Assembly: GCA_947470805.1 (NCBI GenBank)
Contig: CANIVU010000015.1
Location: 41,361-105,360, forward strand
Source: Acidobacteriota bacterium
Lineage (GTDB): Bacteria; Acidobacteriota; Terriglobia; Bryobacterales; Bryobacteraceae
Direction: 5' to 3'
DNA: 64,000 nucleotides
The position numbers were made by a program, and so were the translations under genes. Under the pieces are notes generated by a model. That model was not told the DNA's origin, did not search any database, and saw only the letters and a list, made by a program, of their open reading frames with translations. Of this stretch, positions 59,521-64,000 are shown piece by piece. The number at the start of each line of letters is the position of its first letter. The stretch's first letter is position 1.

Positions 59521-61332
59521 GTGCGAATCTCCCTGTTGTCACTTCCACTTGTTTTTGCCGGCGCGTTGATTTTTGCTCAGAATGGGCCGGAAACGTCGAT
59601 TCTAGGGGCGGTTCCGTTTCAGAAACGGGTGGTCGTCTCCGGGCTCGCCGGGCCTTGGGAGATTACCTGGGGACCGGATTCGAAGCTGTGGGTGACGGAG
59701 CGGACCGGGAAACGGATCACCCGCGTGGACCCGGTGAGTGGGGAGCGGCAGGTTCTGGTGACCATCGACGACGTTTCGGCGCCGGGCGGGCAGGATGGGT
59801 TGCTGGGCATGGCGCTGCATCCGCAACTGCTCAAGGGTACGGGGAATGACTTTGTCTATGTCTTTTATACCTACGTGGACAGGGCGAGGGGGGCGGATCC
59901 GTCTGTCGCCGATCCGACGAGTCCGTACCGGTATTTGTATGGTAAGGTCGTCCGGTTTACCTATGACGCCGCAGCGGGCAAACTGGGCGCGGCGCAGGTG
60001 GTGTTGGCTGGGTTGCCGGCGGGTAATGACCACGTGGCGGGGCGCGTGAAGATCGGGCCGGACCGGAAACTGTATCTGACGCTTGGGGATCAGGGGAATA
60101 ACCAGTTGGGGAATTTCTGTCTGCCGGCGGAGGCGCAGCGGATTCCAACGGCCAAAGAGGTGGCGGCGAAGGATTTTGTGGCGTATGTGGGTAAGTCGTT
60201 GCGGATGAATCTGGACGGGAGCGTTCCGAAGGATAATCCGAAGATTGACGGGGTTGTCAGTCATGTCTTCACCTATGGGCACCGGAATCCGCAGGGATTG
60301 GATTTTGGGCCGGATGGCACGTTGTATTCGTCTGAACAGGGGCCAAAGTCCGATGACGAGGTGAATATACTGCGTCCGGGTGGAAATTATGGATGGCCGA
60401 ATGTGGCCGGGTTGCGGGACAACAAAGCTTATCAGTACGCGCGGTGGGCGGAGGCGAAGACGCCGTGTTCGCAGCTGAAGTTCAGTGACTTGGAGATTCA
60501 TCCTTCGGTCCCGCGGACTGATGAAAAGGCCTTTGCCAAGCCGATGGTGGATCCGCTGGCAACGCTGTTCACGGTTCCGACCGGGTTTAACTTCCACGAC
60601 CCGGCGTGTAAAGGGATCGACTATATTTGCTGGCCGACGGTGGCGGTTTCGAGCGTGGAGCACTTCCAGTCGAAAGAACTGGGCCGGGTGTTGCTGGTGC
60701 CGGCGTTGAAACGGGGTTCGTTGTATGTGGTGCCGTTGACGGCGGATGGGAAGCGGGCGTCGGGGTATATTTCGCGTTATTTTCAATCGGAAAACCGGTA
60801 CCGGGATACGGCGGTGAGTCCGGACGGAAAGACGATTTTCATCGCGACCGATCCCGGTGGTTTGGCCGAGGGGGCCGATGGCGGCGTGGTACGGACGATG
60901 TTGGATTCGGGCGCAATTCTGGCGTTTACAGTGGGCGGGGGGAGCGTGGTTTCCGAGACGCGGCGCGTGGGCGAAACGGCGGTGGTGCGGGAGGTGATGC
61001 AGGGGGGCGTGCCGCCGCAGTTTACGGCGGCGCAGGTGGCGGCGGGGAAGACGGCGTATAACTCCAACTGCGCGGTTTGCCATGGGAGCACGTTGACAAA
61101 CGGGACGTTTGGGACGCCGCTGGGCGGGGAGTATTTTGTGAAGATGTGGCGAGGGCGGAGCGTGGGGGCGTTGTTGGAGAAATCGGTGAAGACGATGCCG
61201 CCGGCGGCGCCGGGTTCGCTGAAGCCGGGCGTGTACGCCGATTTAGTGGCGTATGTGCTGGAGATGAATGGGGCGAAGGCGGGGAGCGTGGCGCTGGGCG
61301 CGGGCGCGGCGGGGGGGATGCGGATTCCGTAG
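59521..61332 (+). CDS. PQQ-type glucose/sorbosone dehydrogenase with fused cytochrome c
   Basis: The 603-residue protein starts at GTG 59521 with a signal peptide (VRISLLSLPLVFAGALIFAQ). Residues about 35-480 are the GSDH propeller: GLAGPWEITWGPDSKLWVTER, GGQDGLLGMALHP, GDQGNNQLG, YGHRNPQGLDFGPDGTLYSSEQGP and GGNYGWP. Residues 500-590 form a small cytochrome c domain with CAVCHG and a possible Met in KTMPPAAPGSL. It would oxidise a sugar with PQQ and pass electrons through the fused heme. No PQQ synthesis genes are in the window. Confidence 0.88.
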   Translation: MRISLLSLPLVFAGALIFAQNGPETSILGAVPFQKRVVVSGLAGPWEITWGPDSKLWVTERTGKRITRVDPVSGERQVLVTIDDVSAPGGQDGLLGMALHPQLLKGTGNDFVYVFYTYVDRARGADPSVADPTSPYRYLYGKVVRFTYDAAAGKLGAAQVVLAGLPAGNDHVAGRVKIGPDRKLYLTLGDQGNNQLGNFCLPAEAQRIPTAKEVAAKDFVAYVGKSLRMNLDGSVPKDNPKIDGVVSHVFTYGHRNPQGLDFGPDGTLYSSEQGPKSDDEVNILRPGGNYGWPNVAGLRDNKAYQYARWAEAKTPCSQLKFSDLEIHPSVPRTDEKAFAKPMVDPLATLFTVPTGFNFHDPACKGIDYICWPTVAVSSVEHFQSKELGRVLLVPALKRGSLYVVPLTADGKRASGYISRYFQSENRYRDTAVSPDGKTIFIATDPGGLAEGADGGVVRTMLDSGAILAFTVGGGSVVSETRRVGETAVVREVMQGGVPPQFTAAQVAAGKTAYNSNCAVCHGSTLTNGTFGTPLGGEYFVKMWRGRSVGALLEKSVKTMPPAAPGSLKPGVYADLVAYVLEMNGAKAGSVALGAGAAGGMRIP

Positions 61333-61418
61333 TTGGCCGTTTTGTGTGCTGGTTTGGGGTTGGCTGGAAAATGTTTTTTGTGTTTGACCATTTCTCTTGA
61401 AGTCGTCCGCATGGGTCT

Positions 61419-61442
61419 ACAGGGAGGCACTGACCTCCCTGT
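61419..61442 (+). promoter_or_regulatory. Leader hairpin upstream of the short NHNQ peptide
   Basis: ACAGGGAGG (61419-61427) pairs perfectly with CCTCCCTGT (61434-61442) around CACTGA. It lies 28 bases before the ATG at 61471. The loop CACT(C/G)A and position match the hairpin before the repeat peptide at 11593. It is 87 bases past the dehydrogenase stop and might also act as a weak terminator. Confidence 0.55.
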
Positions 61443-61470
61443 TTACAAGACAGAGATCAGGAGATAGGCA

Positions 61471-61554
61471 ATGAAAATCAAGAGTGTTCTGGTGGTGCGG
61501 ACGGCGGTGATGGCTGGCGGTTTTATCAACCACAACCAGACGCCGTTGAAGTAA
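61471..61554 (+). CDS. 27-residue NHNQ peptide
   Basis: An ATG at 61471 behind AGGAG (seven-base spacing) opens a 27-codon frame. The peptide begins MKIKS, has VVRTAVMAGG, then INHNQTPLK. The middle matches the pattern [K/R]T[S/A][L/V][K/M]AG and the end NHNQ[T/A] of the repeats at 11593-11889, without the cysteine-bearing insert. No signal peptide, no adjacent modifying enzyme. It sits between the sugar dehydrogenase and a sulfatase gene on the same strand. Function unknown; a secreted, signalling or ribosomally made modified peptide are options. Confidence 0.6.
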   Translation: MKIKSVLVVRTAVMAGGFINHNQTPLK

Positions 61555-61619
61555 GACGGCCTTAGCGAATTGCGGGGCAGTTTGGCCTGACCGACTCTCA
61601 GTCTGATATTGTGCCCTGC

Positions 61620-63002
61620 ATGTACCGCCGACATTTCCTGGCCGGAGCGCTTGGCGCGATTGCCGCGCCGAAGCGCCCGATGAATGTGTTGTTTGTGGTT
61701 TCGGACGATTTGACGTCCACCGCGTTGGGTTGTTATGGCCACCCGGTGGTGCAATCGCCCAACGTGGATGGAGTGGCGCGGAATGGCGTCCGGTTTGACC
61801 GGGCGTATTGCCAGTACTCGTTGTGCGCTCCATCGCGGGCGAGTTTCTTGACCGGGCTGCGTCCGGACACGACGCGCGTTTTGACCAATGGACCGGACTT
61901 CCGGGAGTTCCATCCGAACCACGTGACGATGCCGCAGTTGTTTAAGAACAATGGGTATCAGGCGATTCGGGAAGGGAAGATGTACCACATGGGCGTTCCC
62001 GGTACGGTGGGGACGGACCGTTGGCAGGACGCAGCGAGCTGGACGCATAACGGGAGTCCGCAGGGGAAAGAGCATAACTCCAAGGGCGAGACGCGGGACC
62101 TGACGCCGCATATTGCGCCGGGCGTTGGAATGCGGACGGTGCGGACGCCCGATGCGTCGGAACAGGCCGATTTTGACGCGGCCAATCGCGCGATCGCGCA
62201 TTTGGAGAAGCACCGGAATGATCCGTTCTTCCTTGGTCTGGGGTTCGTGCGGCCGCACGTTCCGTTCGTTGCGCCGAGCGAGTACTTTGACCGCTACCCG
62301 CTGTCGAAGATCCGGTTGACGAAGAATCCGGAGGGCGATTTGGACGATATCCCGGCGATCGTGGCCCGCACGTTGGGGGCGACGGCCGGGAACATGAAGA
62401 TGAACGAGGACCAACAGTTGGAGGCGCTGCGGGGGTACTACGCGGCAATCTCGTTTATGGACGATCAACTGGGGCGGGTGTTGAAGACGCTGGACCGCCT
62501 TGGGCTGCGGGAGAACACGGTGGTGGTGTTTATGGGCGACCACGGATGGCACCTGGGCGAGCACTCGTTCTGGCAGAAGCGGAGCTTGATGGAGGAGTCG
62601 GCAAAGGTGCCGTTGCTGATTTCGGCGCTGGGGATGAAGGGGCGCGGACAGGTGAGCCGGTCGTTGGTGGCATTGGTGGATATCTACCCGACGATCGCGG
62701 ATTTGTGCGGGCTGACGCCGCCGGGAAACCTGGAGGGGAAGAGCTTGCGGGCGGTGCTGGAGAATCCGAAACGCGCGCACCGGAGCGAGGCGCGGACGCA
62801 GTTGAACGCGGGGACGACGGAAGGCCGGGCGGTGCGGACGGCGGATTTCCGTTATATCCGGTGGAAGACGCCGACGGAGACGGCCGAGGAGTTGTACGAC
62901 CATCGGAAAGACCCGCGGGAGTTCACCAATGTGGCGGGCGATGGGCGTTACGCGGCGGAGTTGACGCGGCACCGGGCGCTGGTGACTACTTCGGCAGGGT
63001 GA
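61620..63002 (+). CDS. Exported type I sulfatase (iduronate-2-sulfatase-like)
   Basis: The ATG at 61620 (MYRRHFLAGALGAIAA) begins a Tat-like signal; GTG at 61611 is an alternative. The 460-residue protein has LFVVSDDLTSTALGCYGHP (metal ligands), the formylglycine motif CAPSRASFLTG, REGKMYHMG, FVRPHVPFVAP and VVVFMGDHGWHLGEHSFW. The order matches iduronate-2-sulfatase/choline-sulfatase groups. It removes sulfate from a glycan or small molecule; the Cys would need maturation by a formylglycine enzyme, which is not in this window. Its end overlaps the next gene. Confidence 0.92.
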   Translation: MYRRHFLAGALGAIAAPKRPMNVLFVVSDDLTSTALGCYGHPVVQSPNVDGVARNGVRFDRAYCQYSLCAPSRASFLTGLRPDTTRVLTNGPDFREFHPNHVTMPQLFKNNGYQAIREGKMYHMGVPGTVGTDRWQDAASWTHNGSPQGKEHNSKGETRDLTPHIAPGVGMRTVRTPDASEQADFDAANRAIAHLEKHRNDPFFLGLGFVRPHVPFVAPSEYFDRYPLSKIRLTKNPEGDLDDIPAIVARTLGATAGNMKMNEDQQLEALRGYYAAISFMDDQLGRVLKTLDRLGLRENTVVVFMGDHGWHLGEHSFWQKRSLMEESAKVPLLISALGMKGRGQVSRSLVALVDIYPTIADLCGLTPPGNLEGKSLRAVLENPKRAHRSEARTQLNAGTTEGRAVRTADFRYIRWKTPTETAEELYDHRKDPREFTNVAGDGRYAAELTRHRALVTTSAG

Positions 63003-64000
63003 TGGTTTTGCCGGTGCGGGCGGATTCGCGGGCGGCTTCGAGGATCTCGGTGACGATGACGTTGTTTTCGAGGGAGCTCAGGCCGGCCGGTTTTTGCTTG
63101 TTGCGGACGATGTTGACCAGATACGAAATGGAATCGGCTTCGGTGGGTTTCAGTTCCGCCGGGGCATGGGACTCCTCCGTTTTGGCTGTGCCCAAGCGTG
63201 TGCGGAGGCTGTTGCCGCCGGTGGCGATGGTGTAGCCGGTGGCGCCATAGACTTCGAAATCCTTGCGGCTGTAGGGCCAGTTCCAACTGGCCTGGATGAT
63301 GCCCTGGGTTTGGGGGTAGTCGAGTAGGATTGTGGCTTCGTCGTCCACCTTGGTGTAGATCTGCGGTTTGGTGGTGTGGGTGATGGCGGTGACCTTGGTG
63401 GGGCGCTGATTATCGAGGAGCCAGGTCATGAGATTGGCACCGTAGCAGCCGAAGTCGAAGAGGGCGCCGGCACCGTTCTTTTGCGGGTCGTTGAGCCAGT
63501 TGAAGAACTCGTCCTGGACGCCGATTTCGCGGGGGCCCTGGTGGCCGTCCATGGCGACCATGCGGCGGATGGGTCCGGCGGCTTTCTGGTTGTGGACCAG
63601 GTTCCAGATTTCGCCGTGGGAGCGGTACCAGGTGGTTTCGTAGTTGACGAAGACGGGGGTGTTGTTGGCCTGGGAAAGCTTTTGGATGGCACGGGCGTGT
63701 TGGGTGCTGACGGCGAGGGGTTTCTCCATCATGACGGGGATGTGGCGGGGGGCGGCAGCCTGGACGATTTGGAGGTGGGCGAAGGTATCGCTGAAGCTGG
63801 CGACGGCGTCGAGTTTGGTGGAGTCGAGGAGTTTGTTGAGGTCGGTGAAGAGTTGATTTGGCTGGAAGTGGTGGGAGGCGGCGTACTTCGAGAGCAGGGC
63901 CTGTTCGGGGTCCCAGATGGCGACGATGGTGATGTCGTTGGGGCGGGCCTGGGCGGCGCGGAGGAAGCCGGTGACGTGGCCGTGGTTGAGGCCGGCGATA
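62986..64000 (-). CDS. Gfo/Idh/MocA family oxidoreductase, partial at the right edge
   Basis: The frame runs from the right window edge to a TAG at 62986, so the N-terminal Rossmann start is missing. Visible are IVAIWDPEQALLSKYA, then PVMMEKPLAVS (the EKP hinge motif), and FGCYGANLMTWLL in place of the usual GCYxxxxxR/H region. The end overlaps the sulfatase by 17 bases in convergent orientation. It is an NAD(P)-dependent sugar-type oxidoreductase of unknown substrate. It belongs to the group often exported with a Tat signal, but that part is not seen. Confidence 0.87.
   Translation of the reverse strand, partial: IAGLNHGHVTGFLRAAQARPNDITIVAIWDPEQALLSKYAASHHFQPNQLFTDLNKLLDSTKLDAVASFSDTFAHLQIVQAAAPRHIPVMMEKPLAVSTQHARAIQKLSQANNTPVFVNYETTWYRSHGEIWNLVHNQKAAGPIRRMVAMDGHQGPREIGVQDEFFNWLNDPQKNGAGALFDFGCYGANLMTWLLDNQRPTKVTAITHTTKPQIYTKVDDEATILLDYPQTQGIIQASWNWPYSRKDFEVYGATGYTIATGGNSLRTRLGTAKTEESHAPAELKPTEADSISYLVNIVRNKQKPAGLSSLENNVIVTEILEAARESARTGKTITLPK

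Overview
The window looks like chromosomal DNA of a GC-rich, Gram-negative soil-type bacterium. The best guess is an Acidobacteriota member of the Bryobacter/Solibacter kind. This rests on many secreted beta-propeller, TPR and CRTAC1-type proteins, Tat-exported sulfatase-like and esterase-like proteins, an EXORDIUM-like protein, a conserved STGPKT-motif gene and a Tad locus with a secretin. It is inference; there is no rRNA, tRNA or ribosomal marker here. I see no CRISPR array, insertion sequence or prophage.

Layout. 0-5 kb: a fused molybdopterin synthase (MoaD-MoaE), Dps, a YbgC-type thioesterase, a Gfo/Idh/MocA oxidoreductase, TspO and an esterase. 5-11 kb: secreted propeller/Ig protein, M20 amidohydrolase, and a coupled minus-strand trio (propeller, polysaccharide deacetylase, sterol-desaturase family). 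11-12 kb: a lysozyme-like protein and a three-repeat small protein ending each repeat in NHNQ. 12-24 kb: permease, DODA-type dioxygenase, S8 protease, a frameshifted MBL/beta-CASP gene, a membrane glycosyltransferase and a DPP-IV-like peptidase. A 0.5-kb array of hairpin repeats follows. 24-34 kb: CocE/NonD hydrolase, HD-GYP sensor and a zwf-opcA-pgl-capA cluster for the oxidative pentose phosphate entry. 33-36 kb: TPR plus CRTAC1/FG-GAP pair. 36-38 kb: structured repeats around an STGPKT two-gene cassette. 38-40 kb: alpha-oxoamine synthase plus NTF2-like protein. 40-43 kb: EXORDIUM-like secreted protein behind a structured leader, and an unknown secreted protein.

43-59 kb is one long minus-strand cluster, transcribed leftward from 59159: secretin, Flp pilin, prepilin peptidase, TadE, CpaB, TadG, TadZ, TadA, TadB, TadC, TadD-like lipoprotein, a YfhO-type membrane protein and a second membrane glycosyltransferase. 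Most junctions overlap or are a few bases apart, so it reads as one Tad (tight adherence) pilus operon with two polytopic, probably sugar-transferring proteins at its end. Its base composition looks lower in GC than the flanks.

59-64 kb: sugar dehydrogenase with a fused cytochrome c domain, a 27-residue NHNQ peptide gene, a sulfatase and a partial Gfo/Idh/MocA gene.

The most striking signal is the NHNQ peptide family. Two members lie 50 kb apart (11593-11889 and 61471-61554). They share a [K/R]T[S/A][L/V][K/M]AG...NHNQ[A/T] pattern and both sit just behind an upstream hairpin with a CACT(C/G)A loop. The three repeats of the first differ mostly at synonymous sites, which argues they are translated and selected.
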